Shown: positions 7,799 through 15,962 of the stretch, one piece after another
Numbering within the stretch: position 1 is the stretch's first letter
Layout of the letters: every line of letters begins with the position of its first letter
DNA from: Anaerolineales bacterium
Lineage (GTDB): Bacteria > Chloroflexota > Anaerolineae > Anaerolineales > E44-bin32
Length of the DNA stretch: 62,250 bases
Assembly: GCA_004376895.1 (NCBI GenBank)
Contig: SOIH01000087.1
Coordinates: forward strand, 1 to 62,250
Direction of reading: 5' to 3'
Position numbers and translations under genes: made by a program
Notes under the pieces: model-generated
What the model was told of the DNA's origin: nothing
What the model saw: the letters and a program-made list of their open reading frames with translations, nothing else
The model's database searches: none

Positions 7799-7859
7799 AC
7801 CCCGAATGGGGTTCGACCCGCCTCCCTCCCACTGCAACTCCCTCCGGGATACCGGGGGG
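7799..7859 (-). other. two GC-rich hairpins downstream of the multicopper oxidase gene
   Basis: ACCCC-GAAT-GGGGT (7799-7812) and CCCTCCGG-GATA-CCGGGGGG (7840-7859, one G-U pair) are compact hairpins with four-base loops. They lie in the 3' flank of the oxidase gene on the minus strand. Neither has a T-tract, so they may stabilise the mRNA end or slow RNA polymerase before the terminator at 7696-7729. No RNA family is recognised. Confidence 0.4.
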
Positions 7860-7895
7860 TCTGCAAATGCCATTTCCTGGATATGTGATCAAATA

Positions 7896-9446
7896 TCAGG
7901 CTTCAACAAGATAATTTCGCATCATACCCATGTCTTCGTGTTCCAGATTGTGACAATGATAAAGATACAACCCTGTGAAATCCTCGAACTTGAGCAATAC
8001 CTTAACACTCTCACCCGGCATAACCAGCACAGTATCATGCCAACCCTCGTCCACAAACCCATCGCTGAGCGTGTCCCAGGCAGCGCGTCCCGCCGCGCTG
8101 ATTTCCCGCTCGATGATCTGAAATTGCAGGCCGTGGATATGCATCGGGTGTGGCAAAGCCATCCCGCCACCCATCATCCCCCTCCCACCGCCACTCTGAT
8201 TGGCAAATTGCCAGACTTCGAGATCGCCCAGCTTGACCACTTCATCCTGAGCGACATTCGTCATCTCAAAAGTGCGTCCATTGATGGTCCAGCCCATACC
8301 CGCACCCATCGCTAGCGTGAAGTTGCGCGGCGAGAGGCGATTGATAGCATCTGCTTCGTTGTGCCAACGAATCATCGGAAGGCGTTCCGGCATCGTCGCG
8401 GATATATTTTCTGCATAGTCAATCTGGGTTGTCATGATCGGGAAGGCTGCTCCACCGCCGGGGGCAGCTGATGGCAAATTGATAAGACGCACCTGACTTC
8501 CCACCTCACGCCCGCTGAAGTCCATCCACAAATCGATGCGCTGGGCGGGTGCCAGAGTAATGGTCTCTTTTTGGATGGACTGCTCCAGCAAGCCGCCGTC
8601 GGTGGCAATCACTGTCATCGGCGTGCCATCTTCCCAGCCCAGCTTGTAGATGCGCGAGTTCGAGCCATTATGTAGGCGCAAACGATACGGGCGCGTCGCA
8701 ACCGGCAGGGTGACATCGGGCTGCCCGTTGACCAACACACGGTCTCCCAAAAAGCCCATCATCTGATCCATCATGCCGTTGCCGCCGTAAACCAGTTGGT
8801 TATCCTCGTTAAAAAGACGATCCTGGATCACAACAGGTACGTCGTAATCACCGGATGGCAGGTCCAGGCTGCTTTCCTCATCATCGCTGATCAGGAAAAG
8901 ACCGGCCAACCCATAGTACGCTTGCGGCCCAGTGCGTCCGTGCGGGTGTGGGTGATACCAATAAGTTCCAGCGCGGTCGAGAACGGTGAAGTCATAAACA
9001 TAGGTCTGACCAGGTTTGATCGCCAATCGGGGATGGCCATCCGCTTCTACAGGAACATGCAACCCGTGCCAGTGGACAATAGATTCCTCGGGTAGCTCAT
9101 TGGTGAAATGGACGCGGATCGCCTGCCCTTTTTTGACATTGAAAATCGGCCCTAGATAACTGTTTGGAATCGTGCGCAAAGCGTTGGCAGGGCCGCTCAG
9201 GACTTCACCCTGATACCTATAAACGCTTGTCGCTCTACCCGAGAGGATTTGCGCCTCGCTTTCGATGGCTTTCAACGCTACCTCAACATCTGGCACGCCT
9301 TTAGGGATTGTGTTTGTACCCGATACATTTATCGCGGGGAGAGAGGTCGACATGATGTCGCTCGCTGCGCAGGCGCTCAATAATGCTACCCCTGAATACC
9401 CCAACAGATGTAGAAAATGTCGCCGTGAAATTTGCATTGTAGTCAT
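7896..9446 (-). CDS. multicopper oxidase with Tat signal and lipobox
   Basis: A laccase/CueO-like multicopper oxidase of about 516 residues. All four copper-binding histidine stretches are present: VHWHGLHVP, WYHPHPHGRTG, HPMHIHGLQF, and YLYHCHNLEHEDMGMM with the type 1 copper Cys and an axial Met. The N-terminus MTTMQISRRHFLHLLG holds a twin-arginine motif and is followed by VALLSAC, a lipobox, so the enzyme is probably exported folded and anchored as a lipoprotein. ATG 9446 is chosen (AGGAG, 5 nt away); an in-frame extension to 9530 would bury the signal. A Met- and Gly-rich loop (GGGRGMMGGGMALP) sits before the third copper site. The physiological substrate (Cu(I), Mn, organics) cannot be told. 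Confidence 0.93.
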   Translation of the reverse strand: MTTMQISRRHFLHLLGYSGVALLSACAASDIMSTSLPAINVSGTNTIPKGVPDVEVALKAIESEAQILSGRATSVYRYQGEVLSGPANALRTIPNSYLGPIFNVKKGQAIRVHFTNELPEESIVHWHGLHVPVEADGHPRLAIKPGQTYVYDFTVLDRAGTYWYHPHPHGRTGPQAYYGLAGLFLISDDEESSLDLPSGDYDVPVVIQDRLFNEDNQLVYGGNGMMDQMMGFLGDRVLVNGQPDVTLPVATRPYRLRLHNGSNSRIYKLGWEDGTPMTVIATDGGLLEQSIQKETITLAPAQRIDLWMDFSGREVGSQVRLINLPSAAPGGGAAFPIMTTQIDYAENISATMPERLPMIRWHNEADAINRLSPRNFTLAMGAGMGWTINGRTFEMTNVAQDEVVKLGDLEVWQFANQSGGGRGMMGGGMALPHPMHIHGLQFQIIEREISAAGRAAWDTLSDGFVDEGWHDTVLVMPGESVKVLLKFEDFTGLYLYHCHNLEHEDMGMMRNYLVEA

Positions 9447-9845
9447 TCGTGCTCCTGTATGATGTAAGCGTGTAACTATTCGGGTATTATAGGTGCTAAT
9501 TCTCCAATAAGGCAGGGCAATTCTGCGCATGGCCTTCTAAACAATTGGGCATCTACAGGCAATTACCACCTATACCAACCTAGCGCAAAGCGGATAAAAC
9601 CCCCACCAGGCTGCTGCCCTTCTACAGTAGCACTGCCCTTATTAGCTCCAACTTTCCGAATACCAACAGAGAGAAGATATAATCCGCAGATGCAAATAAA
9701 TTCACGGCATGAGTATAAGGCGACGATAACTTCACTGTATGAACGTACCCTCGGCAGCGAACTCGATCAAACCAACCACGCTGGGCGCCTTTAAGATACA
9801 ATCCTTGATCAAATTTATCACAAAGAAAAGGAAGACATATCTGTT
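9447..9845. other. intergenic region between divergent oxidase and rhodanese genes
   Basis: No convincing gene is seen. A TATAAT on the minus strand (9491-9486) lies about 40 bp upstream of the oxidase start and may be its -10 element; no clear -35 accompanies it. TACAAT at 9797-9802 could serve the rhodanese gene. The rest shows no repeats or strong hairpins. Confidence 0.5.
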
Positions 9846-10289
9846 ATGACAAAGAAATCCCGATCATCTCAATCTTCGAAGCGCACATTCATCATTACCT
9901 TCACGGTGCTTGCTCTCATCATTGGCGGTGCCGCCTGGATCTCCACCGCCAGTTCCGCCTCGACAACCGCACCTGTTATTGTCTCCCAACGCATCACTCC
10001 GCTCGAATATCAAAATGAGTTCGGCGATGGCACCCCTCACCTGCTCATCGATGTTCGGACACCGCAGGAATTTACCTCCGGTCACATCCAAAACGCCATC
10101 AATATCTCGGTTGAGACTTTACAAGCCCGACTGGATGAAGTGCCAGGGGGCTCTCCTGTCGTGGTCTACTGCCGAAGCGGCAACCGCAGCGCCTCTGCCG
10201 CGCAGATCCTGACTGAGAACGGCTATCAACAAGTTTACGATCTCGGTGGAATTCGAGATTGGGTGGCTCAGGGCCTGCCGATCCAATAG
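9846..10289 (+). CDS. membrane-anchored rhodanese-domain protein
   Basis: A 147-residue protein with one N-terminal membrane anchor (TFIITFTVLALIIGGAAW) followed by a single rhodanese domain. The landmarks are LLIDVRTPQEFTSGHI, AINIS, and the active-site loop VVYCRSGNRS, in which the Cys would carry persulfide sulfur. The domain should lie outside the membrane. Such proteins handle sulfane sulfur or act in redox stress; the exact role here is unknown. No strong ribosome binding site is seen. It converges on the UbiA gene, and the two share a terminator hairpin. Confidence 0.88.
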   Translation: MTKKSRSSQSSKRTFIITFTVLALIIGGAAWISTASSASTTAPVIVSQRITPLEYQNEFGDGTPHLLIDVRTPQEFTSGHIQNAINISVETLQARLDEVPGGSPVVVYCRSGNRSASAAQILTENGYQQVYDLGGIRDWVAQGLPIQ

Positions 10290-10319
10290 CAATATTCTTG
10301 ATCTCGCTCCTCAAAACGC

Positions 10320-10351
10320 AAAGCTGGTCTCTCATTCGGAGGCCAGCTTTT
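10320..10351 (+). terminator. shared terminator hairpin of convergent genes
   Basis: AAAGCTGGTCTC pairs with GAGGCCAGCTTT (one G-U) around a 7-nt loop. It lies between the rhodanese gene (+) and the UbiA gene (-), with a TTTT run on the right and an A-run on the left, so it can act on both strands. Confidence 0.75.
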
Positions 10352-10391
10352 CAGTTTCACACAAGGGTTTGCACTTGGATAACAGCTTCGC

Positions 10392-11273
10392 TTACGAAAC
10401 GTAGATATAGCCCCAGGAGATAATCTGGACGAGAAGGAAGGCAACCATCGCAAACACGGAAGGCGCCGGATTGTGCTGTTTGGTAAAGCTGACAAACCCC
10501 CAGAGGCTCACTGGAACGACGATGAAGCTGCTTAGCTTAACCAGCGGCGGATATTGGGAACTCCAGTATACCCACATATATGCACCCAGCATCGTCAAGA
10601 GGTACAAGATTCGCAGTTGGGGAATGGAAAGTTTTGTCACCAGCGTAAATTTACCAACTGCGCGATCCGCCTCCCGGTCCGTCCAGTGAGTTGCCAGAAG
10701 GTTTACAAAAGCAAGCATCGCGAATGGAGCAGCTGCAGCCATGATAAAGGTGTCAACCCGGTGATGGATCACGGTATAACCGTACATCGGCAACAACCAT
10801 GCACCGAGCAACGCGTTGTCGATCTCCCCCCACCCTCGCCAGGCGAGCTTCAAGGGTTTGAGCGAATAGCCCCAACCAAAGAAGGCTGCCAATCCCAGGA
10901 TAGTCAGCACCTGCAAGGGAAGGTGCCCCATTAAGAAAGCAAAGATAGCAATCGTGAAACCAAGGATCACCGCCAGGATCGCGCCCCTGAGTGCAAAATT
11001 CTTATCGAGACCCGAATCCTGGAGAGCGCCACTCCCACCCGAGTAAGGTGTCCTCTTGGTCAACTTATCCGTTTCGTAATCTGCATACTCGTTCACGAAG
11101 TGAATGGAGACAGAAACCAGGATCGCAGCACCTAATCCAAGTAGGTATGAAAGGGAAGACCATGCTGATCCACGTACCAGAGCCATCAGAATCCCCCACG
11201 AGAAAACCAGGGCGATAAGCAGAATTTGATTAGGGCGAGCCATGCGAAAGAACAACTTCAAATACCGCATCAT
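10392..11273 (-). CDS. UbiA family prenyltransferase
   Basis: A polytopic prenyltransferase of about 293 residues, similar to 1,4-dihydroxy-2-naphthoate polyprenyltransferase. Both Asp-rich motifs that bind Mg-prenyl diphosphate are present: NEYADYETD at about residue 63-71 and DREADRAVGK near 195-204. Eight or nine hydrophobic helices are visible. ATG 11273 and ATG 11270 are both possible starts, and an in-frame TTG at 11282 exists; no clear ribosome binding site decides. A role in menaquinone synthesis is likely but not proven, because no other men genes are in the window. Confidence 0.85.
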   Translation of the reverse strand: MMRYLKLFFRMARPNQILLIALVFSWGILMALVRGSAWSSLSYLLGLGAAILVSVSIHFVNEYADYETDKLTKRTPYSGGSGALQDSGLDKNFALRGAILAVILGFTIAIFAFLMGHLPLQVLTILGLAAFFGWGYSLKPLKLAWRGWGEIDNALLGAWLLPMYGYTVIHHRVDTFIMAAAAPFAMLAFVNLLATHWTDREADRAVGKFTLVTKLSIPQLRILYLLTMLGAYMWVYWSSQYPPLVKLSSFIVVPVSLWGFVSFTKQHNPAPSVFAMVAFLLVQIISWGYIYVS

Positions 11274-11364
11274 AGATTTCAACCGATCACGATTTCATCA
11301 AAGATGGATATGTAAAAATGGAGGCCGGAACGTCCCAGATTGATTCACAAATGTAAGCCGTCAT

Positions 11365-11808
11365 CTATAAGCTTGATTCCCACCAAAGCTTGGTGGCCCC
11401 GTTCATCAGATCAGCCAGCAGACTTCGAAGCGGAGCCGGTTCAAGATTCGATCCCTTCAGTTCAGTAAGCTTGACCCAAAAGAATTCGAGATGTGGTTCG
11501 TGTGATTCTAAGGTGCTGTCAGCGTGAAGTCCCGGCAAATCAACCGAGAAGCAATGATTAATCTCATGGTGCACCCCAGCGTCATCTAACCATGTGTGCT
11601 CAACGGCCCCAAGGTACATATCAACTTCACCATGTACTCCGAGCTCTTCGTCCAATTCGCGCACTAGGGCAATTTTCATTGATTCGCCATGCTGAACGTG
11701 ACCGCCCGGCAAAAACGTATTGGACGCACCTATGGAGTGTGCAATAAGGATGCGATCGTTCTTTACGATGACAGCTCTAGCCAATAGTTCAATCTGCAAA
11801 GTTGTCAA
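11365..11808 (-). CDS. Nudix hydrolase
   Basis: A 147-residue Nudix-fold pyrophosphohydrolase. The Nudix box reads GGHVQHGESMKIALVREL followed by DEELG, matching Gx5Ex7REUxEExGU, with the metal-binding glutamates intact. The substrate cannot be predicted. The start is TTG 11808 or the in-frame TTG 11799; the AAGGTGG site fits the second spacing slightly better. It stands alone on the minus strand. Confidence 0.85.
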   Translation of the reverse strand: MTTLQIELLARAVIVKNDRILIAHSIGASNTFLPGGHVQHGESMKIALVRELDEELGVHGEVDMYLGAVEHTWLDDAGVHHEINHCFSVDLPGLHADSTLESHEPHLEFFWVKLTELKGSNLEPAPLRSLLADLMNGATKLWWESSL

Positions 11809-11999
11809 TCCACCTTTTTAGTCATTCTCTACCTGACATGTTGATATTTGCACCCATTTCAACTGAGAATACTTGAGAGCGTGTTCCCTGGCGGTAAGGA
11901 TGCCTACCAGCTATGTGGGTATTCAATTGATTGATCCTTTCGGATCTCTCGAGAGTACCTGCAGAAAGTTTATAGAGAGCACCGCAGTTCTCAATGCAA

Positions 12000-12023
12000 A
12001 GCCTGGATCCCCGGACCCGGGCT
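12000..12023 (-). terminator. hairpin after the phosphoesterase gene
   Basis: AGCCTGG pairs with CCGGGCT (one G-U) around a 10-nt loop, directly after the stop of the minus-strand phosphoesterase gene and followed by TTTG on that strand. The T-tract is short. Confidence 0.4.
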
Positions 12024-12027
12024 CTGC

Positions 12028-12516
12028 TTACACCTCAATCATCTGAACCAACTTGGTCTGGCTGTCATACAACGCCAGGGTGCTGCGCCCGTTCATCCCC
12101 ATAAGCTCACCCGGGTTCAGCAGTAGGCATGAACCCTCCATGCCTTCATAGGCACTATGATCGTGACCGAAGCAAACAAGATCGTAGGAACCGGAGCGAG
12201 CTAAATCACGTGCGATCTCGGGATAATGATTTACACCGATTCTCACACCATCGATCTCAATCCGGGCAACCTCCCCGTGAAGCTGAATATTGGGATAAGT
12301 CGCCGCCACCCGTGAGATCCTCCAGGGGTCTCCGTCATTGTTGCCCCAAACGATGTGAATAGGTATCCCGCTGAGCCCTTCGCCAAGACGCTTGACCACA
12401 AATGGCGCGCAAAGATCGCCGCAGTGGATGACCGCGTCCATTGCCCGCAGATGCGGCATCGCTGCATCCAATTTCCAGATGTTATCGTGTGAGTCACTCA
12501 GGACACCAATTTTCAT
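12028..12516 (-). CDS. YfcE/MJ0936-type metallophosphoesterase
   Basis: A 162-residue calcineurin-like phosphoesterase of the small YfcE class (cyclic phosphodiesters or bis-pNPP-type substrates in characterised members). The metal ligands are visible in order: GVLSDSHDN, VIHCGDLC, IHIVWGNNDGD, GVNHY and VCFGHDHSAYE, ending in LLLNPGE. ATG 12516 follows GGGGAG at 5 nt. The start and stop fit the family length well. The physiological substrate is unknown. Confidence 0.88.
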   Translation of the reverse strand: MKIGVLSDSHDNIWKLDAAMPHLRAMDAVIHCGDLCAPFVVKRLGEGLSGIPIHIVWGNNDGDPWRISRVAATYPNIQLHGEVARIEIDGVRIGVNHYPEIARDLARSGSYDLVCFGHDHSAYEGMEGSCLLLNPGELMGMNGRSTLALYDSQTKLVQMIEV

Positions 12517-12587
12517 GATCACTCCCCAATTCAGATGATTTGTCCTACCATACCATTGAACGCGTCATCGCCCAAGAATTAACGACT

Positions 12588-12614
12588 GCAGGGGCGCATA
12601 AGCTGCGCCCCTGC
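12588..12614 (-). terminator. strong hairpin after etfA
   Basis: A perfect 11-bp GC-rich stem (GCAGGGGCGCA / TGCGCCCCTGC) with a 5-nt loop, 30 bp downstream of the etfA stop on the minus strand. No long T-tract follows, so it may protect the 3' end rather than terminate strictly. Confidence 0.6.
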
Positions 12615-12643
12615 GAAATCACATTCATGTACTCGCGTCTATG

Positions 12644-13681
12644 TTATTTCCCGAGACGTTCCTTGAAGGCTGCTGTGAGTGCAGGGACCACATCAAACAG
12701 GTCTCCGACAACACCAAAACGCGCTAGCTTGAAGATCGGCGCTTCGGGGTCCTTATTGACGGCAACGATCGTTTTGGATGTTCGCATCCCGGCAAGGTGT
12801 TGAATGGCGCCAGAAATCCCATTAGCGATGTACAGATCGGGTGAGACGACTTTCCCGGTTTGCCCTACTTGATTAGCATAAGGGATATAGCCCGCATCAA
12901 CCGCTGCACGACTCGCCCCCAGAGCTGCGTTGAGAACGCTGGCCAGATCACCTACGAGCCCAAAACCCTGTTGAGCACGCCAGACTTCCTGTTCCTTTTC
13001 ATCAGTAATCTCGTCTGGGGGTGTCAAGCTGGGATTGTTTGAAACCCCGCGCCCCCCGGAGACAATAACTGCCGCATCCGTAAGACTCACTCCCCCATCC
13101 GCATCTGTGTAACCAAGAACCTCAGTGAGAACATCCCCGACCTCAAACTCGAGGCTTGTGACTTCCCCGCTGCGGCTTGCGTCCTGTTCTGGTTTCGGGA
13201 ATGCTCGGCTTCGCGTTGTGAGAATCTGCGGTTTGCGTTCTTTGTTAACCACTTTGGAGAGCAGCTTTCCAGCGTAAATCGGGCGAGTGGCGAGCACCAA
13301 TCCGCCATCGACTTCGATCTCGATCACATCTGGCGAAACCCCTGTCTCGAGGTCCACTGCGGTCATTGCCGCTAGCTCACGCGTCCGTCCCGAGGTGGGT
13401 AGGAGAAGCACATCCGCCTCTGCAGCTGCTTTTGAGAGCACATCTGCAAAGGGTTCCGGACGGAAATCCGCTAGCGCGGGGTTTTCAGCAACGACTGCGT
13501 CGTCTGCACCATACTCGATCGCCTGCTTGGCCAGTGACTGAACATCCTGGCCAACGATGACCGCGGTGACTCCCGTACCGAGGGAGCCGGCGATTTTTCG
13601 GGCTGCCCCAATTGCTTCCCAGGAGGCAGGTAAAGCCTCGCCTTTAAAGTGATCTACATAAACGAGAACTTTATTAGTCAT
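12644..13681 (-). CDS. etfA: electron transfer flavoprotein alpha subunit
   Basis: A 345-residue ETF alpha subunit, which binds FAD and accepts electrons from acyl-CoA dehydrogenases. The C-terminal FAD domain is clear: [42 protein letters not shown] and [28 protein letters not shown]. A loop of about 25 residues after GGRGVSNN ([17 protein letters not shown]) is longer than usual. The ATG at 13681 shares one base with the etfB stop (TGATG), so the two are translationally coupled. The pair would serve the acyl-CoA dehydrogenases encoded upstream and at 0.6-3.0 kb. Confidence 0.95.
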   Translation of the reverse strand: [345 protein letters not shown]

Positions 13682-14463
13682 CAGACCACCTTCTCTTCTA
13701 TTAGGCGATCAACTAACTTCACAGCGATCTCCTCAGGGGTTTCCCCCTCTACGAACTCACATTCAGTCTCGACTTTCGGTGGAGCCCAAACCTCAGGCCA
13801 GGTGACCGCCGACTCCAAATCCCCTTCGAGACCCAACTCTGCAGCGGACCAGATCGGAATTTCCGCTTTTGATGCTTTACGAATCCCCATGAAGGATGGA
13901 TATCGGGGTTCGTTGATCTCCTTTACGACGGAGATCACGGCGGGGAATGAAGCCGCGACTTGCTGCCGGCTTTCATCCAACATCCGCTCAACTTCCAGCC
14001 GCTTGCTTTCAGGATCCAGGGAATTTATCACCGCAACGAGCGATAACGCCGGCCAGCCCAATCGACGTGCGACCTGCGAACCTGTTATGCCCGTTTCGGT
14101 ATCTACCGAGGATCTGCCGAAGAAGACGAGGTCCACCTCGCCGACTTTCTCAATTGCTGCTGCAAGAATTTTGGAGACCTGCAGCGAATCGAGGCCGGCA
14201 AATGAAGGATCGCTCACGAGGATCGCGTTCTCACATCCCATCGCCAACGATAGTTTAAGAGCTTCCTTGGCATCTTCAGGGCCAAGGCTGATCGCCGTAA
14301 CTTCACCACCATGCGCCTCCTTCAAGCGCAGAGCCTCTTCGACGGCAAATTCATCCCAGGGATTCAACACCAAGGGCGCATCCCCCCAGGAGATTTTCCC
14401 GTCTTCAACGGTGACCGTTGCAGCTGTATCGGGAGTTTGTTTTACACAGACAACGATATTCAA
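13681..14463 (-). CDS. etfB: electron transfer flavoprotein beta subunit
   Basis: A 260-residue ETF beta subunit, which carries AMP or a second flavin. Landmarks are NIVVCVKQTPDTA at the N-terminus, VLNPWDEFAVEEALRLKE, VTAISLGPEDAKEALK, and DLVFFGRSSVDTETGITG. The start is most likely TTG 14463, 5 nt after AGGAGG, which gives the family-typical N-terminus; a GTG-started extension upstream has no support. It lies 64 bp downstream of an acyl-CoA dehydrogenase gene and overlaps etfA by one base. Confidence 0.95.
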   Translation of the reverse strand: MNIVVCVKQTPDTAATVTVEDGKISWGDAPLVLNPWDEFAVEEALRLKEAHGGEVTAISLGPEDAKEALKLSLAMGCENAILVSDPSFAGLDSLQVSKILAAAIEKVGEVDLVFFGRSSVDTETGITGSQVARRLGWPALSLVAVINSLDPESKRLEVERMLDESRQQVAASFPAVISVVKEINEPRYPSFMGIRKASKAEIPIWSAAELGLEGDLESAVTWPEVWAPPKVETECEFVEGETPEEIAVKLVDRLIEEKVV

Positions 14464-14527
14464 GGGTTCCTCCTTATCTAATAGGTTTTTCCACAATCCC
14501 ACGTCTTATAAGCAGCTTGTTGATTGC

Positions 14528-15736
14528 CTATGACTGCCACGCTTGCGAGTCATACGCCGGAAGCTCACATCGTACTGCTTTATCTTTACGGTACCCCAGC
14601 GCATAATCCGCTTGGATTAAAGACTGGATTTCACTGCTCCCCTCATAAATCATAGCCCCGCGCGCATTGCGCATGAATCGCTCCACATCGTATTCATCAC
14701 TGAATCCATAAGCCCCATGGATCTGAATGGCTTCAGATGCGGCATGAAAGGATGCATCTGTTGCGAATTGTTTTGCGATGGAGGTCTCAAAGGTATTGCG
14801 CTTCCCCTCGTTCTTCATCCAACCGGCTTTCAGATAGAGTAAACGCGCTATTTCGTAGTCACGCGCCATGCGTGCGATCTTCTCCTGGATGAGTTGATGG
14901 TGAGCGATCGGTTTCCCAAAGGATTCTCGCTCTTTCGCGTACGCCACGCTGGCTTCAAGTGAGGCACGAATTAACCCTGTCGCGCCTGCGGCGACCGTAT
15001 ACCGGCCATGGTCGAAAGCGTTCATCGTAACCTTGAAACCCTCACCCTCTTCCCCAATTCGATTCCCAAGCGGCACGCGCACATCCTGGAATAAAATCCA
15101 TCCTGTAGACCCGGCACGCACGCCTAGCTTCCCATGGATATCCCCGCGTGAAATTCCAGGTCGATCCATCTCAACAATAAATGTAGTAAGCCCCTGACTG
15201 AGCTTCGCCACATCGGAATTGGTCCTAACAGCTACAACTGCAAAATCCGCTTTGGTTGCGAGTGAGATCCACATCTTTTCGCCGTTAAGGATGTACTCAT
15301 CTCCGTCCCGCTTGCCCGTCATCAGTATATTCGCAAAATCCGAACCTGCGCCGGGCTCTGAGAATGCCCCTCAGCCAATCTTCTCCCCACGTGCCAAGGG
15401 GACAAGGTACTTCTCTTTTTGTTCCTCTGTTCCCCACTGGAAGAGAGTCATGCTTGCTAAACCATTGTGAACGGACATCACCACCCGCAAAGTGGTATCA
15501 ATCACTTCAAGTTCTTCGCTTGCCAAACCCAATGAGATGTAATCCATCCCTTGCCCGCCATAACGCCCCGGGATGCAAATGCCGAGGATCCCCAACTCCC
15601 CCATCTTGGGCAGGACATGAGGGGCCATCTCTTGTTCCCGATCGGCTTCTTTGATTGTGGGCGCGACCTCCTTACGGGCAAAATCGCGAACCATTTTCTG
15701 AACCACCTCATGTTCCGTTGTGAGACGAAAATCCAT
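14528..15736 (-). pseudogene. acyl-CoA dehydrogenase interrupted by one in-frame TGA
   Basis: The frame from ATG 15736 to the stop at 14528 would encode a complete acyl-CoA dehydrogenase of 401 residues plus one TGA codon at 15373-15371. There is no frameshift, and the sequence on both sides is well conserved: YLVPLARGEKIG, then the TGA, then GAFSEPGAGSDF, and much later the catalytic IYEGSSEIQ. In related enzymes the TGA position is commonly Cys (as in GDKIGCF) or Trp. The lesion may be a nonsense mutation, a sequencing or assembly error, or a recoded codon. No internal start with a good ribosome binding site lies after the TGA. It heads an operon with etfB-etfA and has a good promoter. Other genes here use TGA as stop, so a changed code is excluded. 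Confidence 0.85.
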
Positions 15737-15765
15737 CCACGCTACCTCAGGAAAAACGTGCCTCG

Positions 15766-15794
15766 ATTATAGACGGTCAAACTGGGCGAGACAA
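15766..15794 (-). promoter_or_regulatory. promoter of the acyl-CoA dehydrogenase-etfBA operon
   Basis: On the minus strand TTGTCT (15794-15789) and a perfect TATAAT (15771-15766) are separated by 17 bp, 29 bp upstream of ATG 15736. Confidence 0.65.
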
Positions 15795-15962
15795 CCTATC
15801 TAGTGAATTCGAAGTGTTTTAGTGTCCATTATCACCCTACAACGGGAGGTTCATCCCGTTTGGGCTTCACTTCATTTGTATCGACCTCTGGCGATAAATA
15901 GAAGAAATATCCGCTCTCCCTATCTCGGTCTATAATTCACCTGTGGTTCACCGGAATTAATC

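Noticed and set aside
7799..7870. Possible tRNA remnant or structured RNA near GGGGTTCGACCC
   Set aside because: Only two local hairpins form; no cloverleaf or known riboswitch core is visible. Kept only as hairpins.
13649..14533. Plus-strand 294-codon frame opposite etfB
   Set aside because: Serine-rich antisense frame without any motif; etfB on the other strand is certain.
15330..15370. SECIS element after the in-frame TGA
   Set aside because: The best stem is 4 bp with an 11-nt loop; too weak to claim a selenoprotein.
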